From: Acidobacteriota bacterium
GTDB lineage: Bacteria > Acidobacteriota > Terriglobia > Terriglobales > Acidobacteriaceae
Assembly: GCA_021793405.1 (NCBI GenBank)
Contig: JAJYSV010000002.1
Span: 62,001 to 126,000 of the forward strand
Reading direction: 5' to 3'
Length of the DNA stretch: 64,000 nt
Numbering within the stretch: the stretch's first letter is position 1; each line of letters begins with the position of its first letter. Positions 35,472-45,531 of this stretch are shown here, piece by piece. Below the pieces are notes generated by a model. That model saw nothing but the letters and a program-made list of their open reading frames with translations, was not told the origin of the DNA and did not search any database. The position numbers and the translations under genes were made by a program.

Positions 35472-37244
35472 ATGGCCGATGGTTTCGCCCAATCCGTCAA
35501 GCAGCAGGCCGACATCGTCCGCATCATTGGCGAATACATTCGCCTGACCAAGAGCGGCGGGCAAAGCTTCAAGGGATTGTGCCCATTTCATAAAGAGAAG
35601 ACGCCCTCGTTCAATGTTCAGGCGGCACAGCAGTTTTTCCATTGCTTTGGCTGCGGGCAGTCGGGCGATGTGTTCACCTTCGTGCAGAAGATGGAGAATG
35701 TCAGCTTTCCGGAGGCGGTGCGTACTGTTGCCCAGAAGTGCGACATTCCACTGCCGAAGCGTGAATTTTCCACTCCGGAAGAAGCGCGGGCCTCGCGATT
35801 GCGATCGAAACTCCTGGAAATCCACGATCAGGCGTGCCGGTATTTTGAGGAGCAGCTGCAGAGCCCGGAAGCAGCGCGCGCGAGAGAATATTTGACCAAC
35901 CGCGGTCTTACGACGGAAGCAATTACGGCGTTTCGCATCGGCTATGCACCGGATTCCTACTCCGCGATGCGTGACCGCTTTCAGGCTTCGTTCGACGAAG
36001 AAGTCTTGCGCGGGAGCGGGCTATTTTCGGTCAAAGAGCAAGGTGATGGAGCGGTCGGACCGATGTATGCGCGCTTCCGCAAGCGGATTACGTTTCCCAT
36101 TCGCAATGAAGCGGGACGTGTGATTGCGTTCACCGCGCGGGCTCTCGATAACGACGAAAAGGCGGGGCCAAAATATCTGAACTCCCCGGAGACGCCCCTT
36201 TATACGAAGGGCCACGTGCTGTTCAATCTGGACAAAGCGAAGCAGGCGATCCGGCAATTTGAATTTGCCCTGCTGGTGGAAGGGCAGATGGACTGCATTT
36301 CCGTCTATGTGGCGGGCATCACGAATGTGCTGGCCACCAGCGGCACCGCATTCACCGAGGCGCAGGTGCGGTTGCTAGGACGTCATACGCGTCAGGTGGT
36401 GGTGAACTTCGACCCTGACACGGCGGGAGCAAACGCGGCGGAAAAGTCCATTGCTCTGCTGATTGAGGAAGGATTCAGCGTGAAGGTCGTGACGCTGGAG
36501 GGTGGTCTGGACCCAGATCGCTACGTGCGCGAGCGGGGAACACCAGCCTATATTGCAGCACTGCGCGGGGCACGGCGGCATAGCGACTATTTGATTGAAC
36601 GAGCGCGAACGCTGTTTCCGCCGGTCACACCGGACGCCAAAGTGAAGGCGCTGAATTTTCTGTTGCCGCACATGCAGCACATTCCCAGCCGGATCGCGCG
36701 GGATGAATTTGCCGCCGACGCCGCGCAGAAGCTGGCCATCGACTCCGCGCTGCTGCGGCAGGAGCTGAAGCAGGCGGCCTTTGCGCGGCGAACGGATGTG
36801 CGTTCTCAGTCGTCGGGAGCTCCCGGATGGAGTGAGGCGGAAAAACTGCTGTTGCGCGCCCTCACTTTGCCCCCCGGTCAGCCAGCGCGAGAACTGGCAC
36901 GCCAGCGGCTGGCCGAGGAACCCGCGCTCTATGAAGGGCTGGCCGCAGCGTCGTTTCTTGCCGCATTTGTGGCTGCGGAAGAGACAATTTCCAATCCGTT
37001 CGCCCTGGCGCCGGAGGAAGCCAGCCGCCATCTGCTGGCAGCAGTATTGATGAATGGCTCGCAGGATATCTCGCCCGAGCAAGTGGAGAATGCGTGCCAG
37101 TCCCTGCGGCATAGCCGACTGGAACGGCGACAGCGTGAGTTGCGCCGCTCGTTGGGGGAAGCGGAACTGCGCAACGATGCGACTACGGTGCAGGAGTTGA
37201 TGGCGGAAAAAATTGCGTTGGATCGCGTTCTGCGAGAAGGTTGA
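35472..37244 (+). CDS. dnaG: DNA primase
   Basis: 590-aa primase that lays RNA primers at the replication fork. N-terminal CHC2 zinc finger: C37, H40, C58, C61 (LCPFHKEKTPSFN, FHCFGCGQSGDV). A TOPRIM core follows with LLVEGQMDCISVYVAG and the acidic FDPDTAGANA, after the VIAFTARAL segment. The C-terminal helical region is the DnaB helicase-binding part. The ATG at 35472 matches the usual primase start (FAQSVKQQADIV), though no clear Shine-Dalgarno precedes it. The frame is open upstream to 35370, but that part is not conserved in style. Confidence 0.96.
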   Translation: MADGFAQSVKQQADIVRIIGEYIRLTKSGGQSFKGLCPFHKEKTPSFNVQAAQQFFHCFGCGQSGDVFTFVQKMENVSFPEAVRTVAQKCDIPLPKREFSTPEEARASRLRSKLLEIHDQACRYFEEQLQSPEAARAREYLTNRGLTTEAITAFRIGYAPDSYSAMRDRFQASFDEEVLRGSGLFSVKEQGDGAVGPMYARFRKRITFPIRNEAGRVIAFTARALDNDEKAGPKYLNSPETPLYTKGHVLFNLDKAKQAIRQFEFALLVEGQMDCISVYVAGITNVLATSGTAFTEAQVRLLGRHTRQVVVNFDPDTAGANAAEKSIALLIEEGFSVKVVTLEGGLDPDRYVRERGTPAYIAALRGARRHSDYLIERARTLFPPVTPDAKVKALNFLLPHMQHIPSRIARDEFAADAAQKLAIDSALLRQELKQAAFARRTDVRSQSSGAPGWSEAEKLLLRALTLPPGQPARELARQRLAEEPALYEGLAAASFLAAFVAAEETISNPFALAPEEASRHLLAAVLMNGSQDISPEQVENACQSLRHSRLERRQRELRRSLGEAELRNDATTVQELMAEKIALDRVLREG

Positions 37245-37394
37245 GCGGAAGCTTGCGGGAATTCGCAGGTCAACTCGATGCGGTTCCTATTCTTTGACGG
37301 GCGTGAAATGTTTGACCGTGGCTTGGGCGGATGCATAGACTGAAGTTGGTTCCCCGTGGAGAATATCCGTAGAAATTCTCCAAAGAAAGTGCCC

Positions 37395-39236
37395 ATGCAG
37401 TGTATGCGCGCAGTACGGTTTAGCTGTCGGATAATCGGGCTTTGCCTCGGAGTTTCGGCGTTCGCGATCACCGGATGGGCGCAGACCTCGTCGTCTCAAA
37501 CATTGCCGTCCAGTCCGCCGTCGAGTTCGTCATCGCAAGGATTGCAACCTCCAACAGATCAAGGGTCTGCGGGTTCGTCCTGGAGTGCTCCGCCGCCACA
37601 ATCCGGCAATTCTTCAGACGTTCCCCATCCCAGCGCGGGGTATGCACAAGCGATTCCCGCAGCGATTGATCCAACCGGCCCCGCTACGTCGTTGGAAACC
37701 TCAGAATCCCTCTTCGATGTGATGGCGGCGCTGAATGCCTGCGGATACAACCAGGGCCTGGCTGTATCCGATCCTGTTCGTCAGAAAGTGCGGGATGACA
37801 TGGACCAGGCGCTGCAACAGTCGGCGGAGGCACGCAACAGTCGCGACCGGCTCTGCGCCTATATCCGTAGCCATTCCATGAGCAACGTCAACCTGAACGT
37901 GGCGGCGTATATCTCGCTTGCGTTATTTCTAACACCACCGCCGGAGTTGACGACGAATGTCGCCACCTCCGATCTGCCTCCCGATGCGGCGACTCTGGTC
38001 GGTTTTCTTCCGCTGCTGAGGGACTTTTCTCAGTCCGTAAACCTGCATCTGATCTGGGCATTGAACCACGCCGATTATGAAGCAGAGGTGGTGAAGGCCC
38101 ATGTGGCCGTCGGGCAGATGCTGGTGCAGATGGATTTATATCTGAAGCAACCTCCGGCCACCTATGGCACTCGCCGGTTTCTGCTGCTGCTGGAGCCATT
38201 GATTGCGCCCGGGGAGCGCAATGCCCGCGTGTACGGCGGCGACTACATCGTGGTGTCTTCGCCAGTGAACGGAAAGATCGATCTGGATCCGGTGAAGCAC
38301 ACCTATTTGCGCTTTGTGCTCGAGCCATTGATCTATGCGCGCTCTCAATCGATCGATCGACTAATGCCGATACTGGAATTGGTGCAGCCTTCTCCGTTGC
38401 CCTATATATACAAGAGCGATATTCTTACGCTGGTCACGGAGTGCATGATTCGCGCCATGGAAGCGCAAACAATGGACACCGGTGTTCCTGTCTACAAGAT
38501 TCCCGCTCACATCGATCGCAACCAGCTGGCTGCCGTGAACAGGGCGGAGAATGCGTATGAGCATGCGGTTGCGGAAGTACGGCGGCAAACGGTCCAGCAC
38601 GATATGGTTCAGGGCTTCATCCTGACGCAATACTTTTACGATCAACTGCGAAGTTTTCAGAACAGTACCGTGACGCTACAGGAGATGGTTGGCATCATGA
38701 TCTACGGAATGAACGTGGACATTGAAAAGCGCCGGGTGCAGGACATTGTGTTTGCGTCGCATTTAGATCAGGAGATCACCGAGCCGGTGGCGCCGCAGTC
38801 GGCCCTGCTCGACGAAGCGGAAAATAAGTTGGTGGATGGGGACACGGCGGCCGCGGCGCGGCTGGCGCAACAGGCGCTCACCGAGCACACCAACAACCCG
38901 GGACGGGCGCAGTTTATTTTGGCGCGGGCTGACATTATGAGCGGGAAAATGGACGCAGCCGAGCAGGCATTTACGCAGGCGACACAGATTTCCCATGACT
39001 TGCGAACCATCGCGTGGTCGCATATCTATCTCGGTCGTCTGGACGATCTTCAAGGGAATCGCACTGGGGCGATCGCGGAATATCAGGCCGCGATGCAGTC
39101 GCGCGATGGCAAGCCGGATACCCGAGAGGCGGCGGAAGCAGGGTTGAAGGCGCCGTTTGCTCCTCCGCATGCGGCCGCGCAGAATGCGCCCGGGCAGGAC
39201 AGCGGTTCGAACGGCGGAGCGTCCAGCGACCATTAG
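37395..39236 (+). CDS. exported TPR-containing protein
   Basis: 613-aa protein with a signal peptide (VRFSCRIIGLCLGVSAFAIT, cleavage near GWAQ). A Ser/Pro/Gln-rich low-complexity linker (about 35-85) is followed by a helical domain and, in the C-terminal 140 residues, TPR-like units (AAARLAQQALTEHTNNPGRA, AEQAFTQATQISHDLRTIAW, AIAEYQAAMQSRDGKPDT). It ends in a Gly/Ala/Ser-rich tail. It lies after dnaG across 150 bp. Probably a periplasmic scaffold; specific role unknown. Confidence 0.78.
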   Translation: MQCMRAVRFSCRIIGLCLGVSAFAITGWAQTSSSQTLPSSPPSSSSSQGLQPPTDQGSAGSSWSAPPPQSGNSSDVPHPSAGYAQAIPAAIDPTGPATSLETSESLFDVMAALNACGYNQGLAVSDPVRQKVRDDMDQALQQSAEARNSRDRLCAYIRSHSMSNVNLNVAAYISLALFLTPPPELTTNVATSDLPPDAATLVGFLPLLRDFSQSVNLHLIWALNHADYEAEVVKAHVAVGQMLVQMDLYLKQPPATYGTRRFLLLLEPLIAPGERNARVYGGDYIVVSSPVNGKIDLDPVKHTYLRFVLEPLIYARSQSIDRLMPILELVQPSPLPYIYKSDILTLVTECMIRAMEAQTMDTGVPVYKIPAHIDRNQLAAVNRAENAYEHAVAEVRRQTVQHDMVQGFILTQYFYDQLRSFQNSTVTLQEMVGIMIYGMNVDIEKRRVQDIVFASHLDQEITEPVAPQSALLDEAENKLVDGDTAAAARLAQQALTEHTNNPGRAQFILARADIMSGKMDAAEQAFTQATQISHDLRTIAWSHIYLGRLDDLQGNRTGAIAEYQAAMQSRDGKPDTREAAEAGLKAPFAPPHAAAQNAPGQDSGSNGGASSDH

Positions 39237-39283
39237 ACTGCGCAGGTCCTTCGCTATGTTCAGGATGACAGAGCTACATTTGC

Positions 39284-40228
39284 ATGATGGAGCGCTGTAA
39301 AGATCCAGGAGACGAAACGGCATTGTCCCGCAACCGATCCGGCTCCCCGACACAGCACCAAGCGCGTGCCGGCGCTCCCCAACCACGCGCGCAAGAATTG
39401 ACGGTCACAGATTCGGGTCGCGCGGTGCTGTTGGAGCGACTGCAGCAGCTGCTGGGCTATCAGTTTCGTCATCCAGCCACACTTGATCTGGCGCTGACTC
39501 ACAGCTCTGTGGCGTACGAGGAGCAGGCCGAGCATCACCCAAGAGATGACAACGAGCAGCTGGAGTTCCTTGGCGATGCCGTGCTGGGCCTGGTAGTGTC
39601 GGAGCACCTATTTCGCATCTATCCAGAGTTCAGCGAGGGCTCTTGGACTCGTCTGCGCTCACAGTTTGTCAGCCGTCCACATTTGGCGCAAGTAGCGCAG
39701 AGCGTGGGACTGGGAGAATTTCTGCGGCTCGGCAAAGGAGAGGAAAGAAGCGGTGGCCGAAAAAAGTCCGCAATTCTGGCCAATGCCGTGGAAGCGGTAA
39801 TTGCGGCCGTATATCTGGATGGAGGACTTGAGCCAGCCGCCCGGCTAGTGCGAACCCTGCTGCTGGATGAGACGCTGGAAGCCGCTGTGGCCGCCGCGCG
39901 AGTGGGGGAAGTGGGAGATTATAAGTCCATGCTGCAAGAACATTTTCAGGCGCATGGCCTGGGCCAGCCCAGTTATCAGGTCACCTCGGAGACCGGCCCC
40001 GACCACAGAAAGAGTTTTGTGGTTGCAGTGAAGTTCCTTGGACAATCCTCGTCAGAAGAGACGGAGCGGATTCTCGCCTCCGCGACCGGCACGCGAAAGA
40101 AAGACGCCGAGCAGGAAGCTGCGCGGTTGGCATTGCTGCAGCTGCGGACAGCTGCCGCATCGACCCCGGAATCGACTCCGCCGGAGAAGCCGGCATCCGC
40201 GAAAATAGACGCAGGTAAGATGAAATGA
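39284..40228 (+). CDS. rnc: ribonuclease III
   Basis: 314-aa double-strand-specific endoribonuclease for rRNA and mRNA processing. The catalytic domain has the signature NEQLEFLGDAVLGLVVSEHLF, the ALTHSSVAYEE helix and AVEAVIAAVYLDGG with the metal-binding Glu/Asp. A dsRNA-binding domain follows (YKSMLQEHFQAHGLGQPSYQ, then KKDAEQEAARLALLQL). The N-terminus is about 45 residues longer than usual, and a Pro/Ala/Glu-rich tail closes it. The stop overlaps the lepB start as ATGA. Confidence 0.95.
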   Translation: MMERCKDPGDETALSRNRSGSPTQHQARAGAPQPRAQELTVTDSGRAVLLERLQQLLGYQFRHPATLDLALTHSSVAYEEQAEHHPRDDNEQLEFLGDAVLGLVVSEHLFRIYPEFSEGSWTRLRSQFVSRPHLAQVAQSVGLGEFLRLGKGEERSGGRKKSAILANAVEAVIAAVYLDGGLEPAARLVRTLLLDETLEAAVAAARVGEVGDYKSMLQEHFQAHGLGQPSYQVTSETGPDHRKSFVVAVKFLGQSSSEETERILASATGTRKKDAEQEAARLALLQLRTAAASTPESTPPEKPASAKIDAGKMK

Positions 40229-41088
40229 TCGGAGACCCCGGACCACCTGTCGGCGCATCAACTTCACCGGAGGGTGAGCGTGTCGAGATGGATGCCTCCA
40301 GCGCTGCGGCAACCGATCCGACCTTGCCGGGTGCGGCCGGCCATCCGCCCGTACGGACTCCGCATCATCACGAAGTTCTTATCCTGATGCAAACTACGCT
40401 CACCTTTCTGGTGAGCGCGCTTTTTGTTTTGACGTTTATCGCTCAGCCCTATCGGATTCCCTCCGGATCGATGGAGAACACATTGTTGATCGGCGATTTC
40501 CTGCTGGTGAATAAAGTTGTTTTTGCGACTCCGGGCCCGTGGAAACCGCTGCTGGCCTACGAGCCGGTCCGACACGACGATATCGTCGTATTTCATTATC
40601 CGATCAATCCCTCGATGTATCTGGTCAAACGCGTCATTGGAGTGCCGGGAGATGAACTCCATCTGCATCACGGACTGGTTTATGTCGATGGCCACTACCA
40701 GAACGAACCGTATGCCATTTACGTTCCCAGTTACGCGAACGCTTTCCGAGATGAATTTCCAACTTCGATTTATACCGATCCCGGTGTGAGCAGCCGGTGG
40801 TGGATGCAGATGCAGCAAAGCGTCCATGATGGTCAACTGCTGATTCCCGCCGATGAGTATTTTGTTCTGGGCGATAATAGGAATGACAGCCTGGACAGTC
40901 GTTATTGGGGATTGGTTCCGCACCAGGGTATCGTGGGAGAACCGCTTCTCGTCTATTTTTCGGTAGTTACCGCAAGCAGGTCAGAAATCACCGGTCTTAC
41001 CAGTGATAGACTGGCCCACGAACACGGTTGGTGGAACAGTTTGGCTGGCGCAGTTCGCTGGAGCCGGATTTTCCATGTGATTCGTTAG
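40225..41088 (+). CDS. lepB: signal peptidase I (first of two tandem copies)
   Basis: 287-aa membrane protease that removes signal peptides at the outer face of the inner membrane. After a long Pro/Ala-rich N-terminal tail (1-48), one membrane helix (QTTLTFLVSALFVLTFIA) leads to the catalytic serine in PSGSMENTL (Ser82) and the catalytic lysine in MYLVKRVIGVPGDE (Lys135). The box E sequence FVLGDNRNDSLDSRYWG is intact. Start and rnc stop overlap by 4 bp. Insertion NPSMYLV and a 40-residue loop before box E are normal family variation. Confidence 0.94.
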   Translation: MIGDPGPPVGASTSPEGERVEMDASSAAATDPTLPGAAGHPPVRTPHHHEVLILMQTTLTFLVSALFVLTFIAQPYRIPSGSMENTLLIGDFLLVNKVVFATPGPWKPLLAYEPVRHDDIVVFHYPINPSMYLVKRVIGVPGDELHLHHGLVYVDGHYQNEPYAIYVPSYANAFRDEFPTSIYTDPGVSSRWWMQMQQSVHDGQLLIPADEYFVLGDNRNDSLDSRYWGLVPHQGIVGEPLLVYFSVVTASRSEITGLTSDRLAHEHGWWNSLAGAVRWSRIFHVIR

Positions 41089-41110
41089 CATCTCATCAAC
41101 GGAGAAAACA

Positions 41111-41899
41111 TTGGCCGGCCAGCAACTCGCGCAAAACCCTCCGAATTCTCAGCCCGCAGAAACTCCGTATGAGTTTTTCGCCTCCATCTGCTCCGTTCTG
41201 GTGGTAGGCCTCTTCATTATCACGTTTGTCTTTCAGAATTTCGAAATCCCATCTTCTTCGATGGAAAAGACTCTGCTGATTGGCGATCATGTGCTGGTGG
41301 ACCGCATCACGTTCGCGCCGCCGACACGCTGGGCTCCCTTCATCGATTACCGCAACATTCGACGCGGCGATATCATCGTGTTCTACAAACCCGGCGAACC
41401 CAAGTTGTTTCTGGTCAAGCGGGTGGTTGCGATTCCAGGAGATCATCTCCATCTGGAACACGGGATCGTGTATCTGAACGGGAAGGCGCAGAACATGCCC
41501 TTCGCGACATTGCCCTCTGACGACGGCAATCCGAACGATGAATATTATCCCTACCGAGATGATTTCCCGGCTGTTCCACCCCCGCCGGACTCCGATGTCA
41601 CCGCGACCTGGGCGCTCAACCTGCCGAACTATATTCAGAACGGTAATCTGGTGGTCCCCGCAGGCGATTATTTCGCTATGGGCGACAACCGCATGGTGTC
41701 GCTCGACAGCCGCTACTGGGGCTTTGTGCCGCGGCAGAACATAATTGGCAGGCCCTTATTTGTGTACTGGTCCTTCGTGACTCCCGCGGACCAGGTGGAC
41801 AGGACTTCGATCGCCGATCGGGTCGAATTCATGGGACACGTTCTGGTGCACTTCTTCGATCAAACACGCTGGCGCCGAATGTTCCATCGCATAGAGTAG
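41111..41899 (+). CDS. lepB: signal peptidase I (second tandem copy)
   Basis: 262-aa paralogue of the preceding gene, with one membrane helix (EFFASICSVLVVGLFIITF), catalytic Ser50 in IPSSSMEKTLL, catalytic Lys103 in LVKRVVAIPGD and box E FAMGDNRMVSLDSRYWG. The start is a TTG, with GGAG about 6 nt upstream; the next in-frame ATG would remove the membrane helix. It is 22 bp downstream of lepB copy 1. Catalytic residues are complete in both copies, so both should be active. Confidence 0.93.
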   Translation: MAGQQLAQNPPNSQPAETPYEFFASICSVLVVGLFIITFVFQNFEIPSSSMEKTLLIGDHVLVDRITFAPPTRWAPFIDYRNIRRGDIIVFYKPGEPKLFLVKRVVAIPGDHLHLEHGIVYLNGKAQNMPFATLPSDDGNPNDEYYPYRDDFPAVPPPPDSDVTATWALNLPNYIQNGNLVVPAGDYFAMGDNRMVSLDSRYWGFVPRQNIIGRPLFVYWSFVTPADQVDRTSIADRVEFMGHVLVHFFDQTRWRRMFHRIE

Positions 41900-41909
41900 T
41901 TTGGCAAGT

Positions 41910-44771
41910 ATGCAGATGGAAAACCCACCGACACCAAAAGGAAAGATGAGCCGCGCACGGGTTGCAGTCCTGGTTGCGCTCGCATTGCTGGCGCTTGCGA
42001 TTGTGGTGCCGCCATTTGTGAACATTAATCGTTTCCGGCGCAGCATTGTGCAGTCGATCAGCGCGGGCCTGGGGCGTCCTGTGTATGCCAGTTCAGTCGA
42101 ACTCGCGTTGTTCCCACGACCTGCTTTTGTGCTGCATCACCTGACGGTGGCCGCAGAGCCGGCGTTTGGAGCCGAGCCTGTGATCATGGCGGAAACGGTC
42201 ACAGCAAGTCTTCGGGCGAGTACGCTATGGCATCGTAGGGTGGAAATAGCCAGCCTGCATTTCGATGCGCCCAGTCTGAATCTTGTACGCAATGATCAGG
42301 GAAGGTGGAATTTTGCGTCCCTGGTACGCAATTCTCACGTGTTGCGATTGCACGGGGCATCATCTGCAAGCCCCCCTCCATTTCCCTACGTCGAAGCGAC
42401 GAGCGCGCGGATCAATTTCAAAGTTGGGCCGGAGAAGCTTCCCTTTTCGCTGGAAGGAGCAGACCTGGCATTCTGGAAGCAATCGGGCAACGAATGGCAT
42501 GTCCGTATCAAGGCACAGCCGGTTCGCACGGATCTGGTGGCCGCGGATACGGGGCAAATCATCGGGGAAGCGTCGATCACGACTTCTGCTGTATTGATGA
42601 ATGCTCCCATCCATGCAAGCCTGGAATGGCGCCGGGTGGGGTTGGGAGAGGTTAGCCGCCTATTCCTTGGCGAGGACCGCGGCTGGCGAGGCAACGTCGA
42701 CTGGACCGCTGGAGCGCAGGGGACGCTGGCAAAACTCTTGGTGACCTCGGGTATTCAAGTAGAGGAATTTCGCCGAGCCGAGTTCGTTCCACCGTCCGAG
42801 ATGGACCTTGGCGCACGCTGTAAGGCGCAGCTTGTATATAACGATCGACTGCTGGATTCATTGCAATGCGATGCGCCGCTCGGTGGCGGGCATCTGTTGC
42901 TGGTGGGTCATTTCCGAAATCCATCGCGGCCTGCTGATGCCGACAATGGCGGGGGGGCGATGATTCCCCCACTCGCCGGACCGACGTCCCTTCAGATCGC
43001 GTTGCAACATATTTCTGCCGGATTCTTTCTGGAACTGCTGCGTCACGTTCACCCGGGCGTTTCGGCGGATGCGACCACCTCCGGAGACGTGAGCGGCACC
43101 GTCGACTGCGATTGGCGGGGGCTGGCCACGTTGGATGCATGTAGCGGAGAAGCACACTCGACCCCGCTGACGCTGGGTCTGCCGCATCTGCAACATCCTC
43201 TCCATCTGTCATCGCTGGTGCTGGCATCTTCGCTGGCAGCGGGCACGGACGCCGCAAGCATTTCTACCCGTAGGGTGCCAGCCAGCCGGAGGAAGCGGAA
43301 ACTTGTCGAGGCTCCGCCAGTATCTCCGACCGTGACCTGGAACTTAGCATCCGCACACGTTTCCCTGGGAGGTCCGACACCAGCGACCCTGATCGGCACA
43401 TTCACCTCGTCCGGCCCAAGGCTCAACATCACGGGCGCGGCGGATCTGGCCAGATTGAACCGGCTCGCCTACGCGCTGAATATCCCTGCTATCTCCAGCG
43501 GAATTCAATCCATCCGCGGGAGCGCCCAGCTGGCACTGACGCTCGAATCCACATGGCTGCCGGCACTAGCCGATGCGGATGGGATCGGGGGATCTGGCGC
43601 GGCCGTTCAAACAGGCGCGCTGGCCGGACTGATCTCTTCCCATTGGTTTGTTCCTTCTCAGTGGAGCGGCAGGTTGCAGATCCAGAACGCGATCCTGCGA
43701 CTCGTATCGTTTCCCGGCACGATTCAGATTGCCGCCGCGCAGGTCAACCTGACTCCCACGGGCGTGGAGTGGACAGGCCTGACCGGCAGCTATGCCCGAA
43801 TTCCATTGGATGGCAGTGTCGGCTGGCAAACATCCTGCCCGACATTGGGAACGCTATGCGAGCGCACCTTTACGCTGCATACCTCCAACCTGAACGTCGA
43901 GCACCTTCAGGCAGAGTTGCGCAAGACCTATAGTGACACCAGCCTGCTGGAGCGAATCAATCCGTGGGCGGGAGGCGTGCCGGAGATACCGGAGATTTCC
44001 GGCACCTTTAGCGCCGACCTGCTGTCGGCCGGCAAACTCTCCTTGAAAAATGCTTCTTTGCGACTGAGGCTCCAGGGTCACCATGCGGAGCTTCTGGCAT
44101 TTTCGGGAGTACTGTTCGGCGGAACGTTGTCTGGAATCCCCGCAGCGGCGTCTGGCACAGCCTCTACCCCAACCCGACAAGGGAAGTCGAGCGACGGAGC
44201 GCTAGCGATTGAGCCCGAAGTCGGGTCGGCGGAATGGGGTGATGGATCGCCGGTCTACACACTGCAAGCCGGGCTTCGAAACATACAGCCGGATCAGGTG
44301 GCTGCGATCTGGCACCAGCGATGGGGCCGCGGAGCCGCAAATGCGGAGGTTCGCCTCCGTACTCGCGGTTGGTCGGCTGCGGAATTGGCACAAAATGTGT
44401 TGGGCAATTTTTCCATCGATTGGGAAAATGGGACGCTTTCAGTTCCTTCAGGCCCTTCCCCGGCGATTCCATCTTCCTCGGACGCAACGGACGGCATCCG
44501 GTTCCAACGACTGGATGGAGAGGGAACCATTCGAAATCAGACGCTGGCGCTTGATTCCGGCCATATGGTGCTTCCCGACTCGCACCCCAGCCATCGGGCG
44601 TCCGGTTCCATGACACAATCGCTGTCTGGGACGGTTACATTTTCCCGCGTACTCAATCTTCGGCTTGAACCCTCCGGGATAACGATTACGGGGCCGCTCG
44701 ACATGCCCGTCGTGAGCGGTAAATCGGTGAAATCGCCCGCCCGCGCGGTGCACCGGTACGCTCGCTTCTAG
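41910..44771 (+). CDS. AsmA-family inner-membrane/periplasmic protein
   Basis: 953-aa protein with an N-terminal membrane helix (ARVAVLVALALLALAIVV) followed by the AsmA start NINRFRRSIVQSISAGLGRPV and YASSVELALFPRPAFVLHHL. The rest is a long beta-rich repetitive domain, as expected for AsmA-like bridge proteins thought to carry phospholipids across the periplasm. A C-terminal AsmA-type block (LRTRGWSAAELAQNVLGNFS) is present. The ATG at 41910 lies 11 bp after the lepB stop; a TTG at 41901 is also in frame. Family assignment is solid; transport role is by analogy. Confidence 0.85.
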   Translation: MQMENPPTPKGKMSRARVAVLVALALLALAIVVPPFVNINRFRRSIVQSISAGLGRPVYASSVELALFPRPAFVLHHLTVAAEPAFGAEPVIMAETVTASLRASTLWHRRVEIASLHFDAPSLNLVRNDQGRWNFASLVRNSHVLRLHGASSASPPPFPYVEATSARINFKVGPEKLPFSLEGADLAFWKQSGNEWHVRIKAQPVRTDLVAADTGQIIGEASITTSAVLMNAPIHASLEWRRVGLGEVSRLFLGEDRGWRGNVDWTAGAQGTLAKLLVTSGIQVEEFRRAEFVPPSEMDLGARCKAQLVYNDRLLDSLQCDAPLGGGHLLLVGHFRNPSRPADADNGGGAMIPPLAGPTSLQIALQHISAGFFLELLRHVHPGVSADATTSGDVSGTVDCDWRGLATLDACSGEAHSTPLTLGLPHLQHPLHLSSLVLASSLAAGTDAASISTRRVPASRRKRKLVEAPPVSPTVTWNLASAHVSLGGPTPATLIGTFTSSGPRLNITGAADLARLNRLAYALNIPAISSGIQSIRGSAQLALTLESTWLPALADADGIGGSGAAVQTGALAGLISSHWFVPSQWSGRLQIQNAILRLVSFPGTIQIAAAQVNLTPTGVEWTGLTGSYARIPLDGSVGWQTSCPTLGTLCERTFTLHTSNLNVEHLQAELRKTYSDTSLLERINPWAGGVPEIPEISGTFSADLLSAGKLSLKNASLRLRLQGHHAELLAFSGVLFGGTLSGIPAAASGTASTPTRQGKSSDGALAIEPEVGSAEWGDGSPVYTLQAGLRNIQPDQVAAIWHQRWGRGAANAEVRLRTRGWSAAELAQNVLGNFSIDWENGTLSVPSGPSPAIPSSSDATDGIRFQRLDGEGTIRNQTLALDSGHMVLPDSHPSHRASGSMTQSLSGTVTFSRVLNLRLEPSGITITGPLDMPVVSGKSVKSPARAVHRYARF

Positions 44772-44784
44772 GGCAAACAGAAAA

Positions 44785-45414
44785 TTATGATTCAGCTGGT
44801 TGGCGTTGTTTTCGACGACTACGATTGCGCCGGAAAATATCATAGAGGATGAATACGGTTACGAGGATCGCAAATATAGTGAGGAGCAATGGCGAATGCC
44901 GACCGATTAAGGTCATAATCTCCGGGCCAAAGCGGATCACGAGAATGGCGGTTACCAGATAATGGGCAGTCCGCCCTAAAAACACGGCAGCCATATAGGG
45001 AATTACACGCATTTCAAAGACGCCTGCGCCAAACGCGAACAGCTTGAACGGGAAAGGCGGAGGCATGGCGGCCGGTACCAGAACGGCTAACCAGTGATGG
45101 CGGTCAAAACGCGCTCGCATCTGGTCGTATCTCGACCGCTTGACGCGCTTGAGCAGTACCCATTCGCCACCCGTACGTCCGATGTAGAACGGCACCAGCG
45201 CGCCTACCGCGGCACCCAGCGCGCCGATAATCGCGTACAACCAGAAGTGCCTGCGGTCGTTCCACACATACCCTGCAATGATCAGGTCCATGGGGACGGC
45301 GATCGAGCTGGCATCGATTACGGCAAGCACGCCCACACCCCAGAAGCCCAGAGGTTTGAGGAAGAGCAGCAACGCGATTTTCCAGCGAAGGACGAGCTTC
45401 CAGAGTGTTCGCAT
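44785..45414 (-). CDS. VTT-domain (DedA/YqaA-like) membrane protein
   Basis: 209-aa integral membrane protein with about five hydrophobic helices. The VTT/SNARE-associated signature appears as VLAVIDASSIAVPMDLIIAGYVWN, the Gly-rich GALGAAVGALVPFYIGRTGG and the re-entrant Pro-rich PAAMPPPFPFKLFAFGAG. Relatives act in membrane lipid flipping. The C-terminus is basic (RRNRSRRKQRQ), expected cytoplasmic. Convergent with the AsmA gene with a 13-bp gap; both concern envelope lipids, though this may be chance. Confidence 0.86.
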   Translation of the reverse strand: MRTLWKLVLRWKIALLLFLKPLGFWGVGVLAVIDASSIAVPMDLIIAGYVWNDRRHFWLYAIIGALGAAVGALVPFYIGRTGGEWVLLKRVKRSRYDQMRARFDRHHWLAVLVPAAMPPPFPFKLFAFGAGVFEMRVIPYMAAVFLGRTAHYLVTAILVIRFGPEIMTLIGRHSPLLLTIFAILVTVFILYDIFRRNRSRRKQRQPAES

Positions 45415-45531
45415 AGATCAGTTTTCTGCAGGTGCTTCCATGGGTAACTAGGGCAATAGCTTGCTTTAGATTCGAATCTTCAATTCATCGTCCAGTGGTT
45501 GTCTTATCATGCGAACAGTTCGAGCCGTGCC

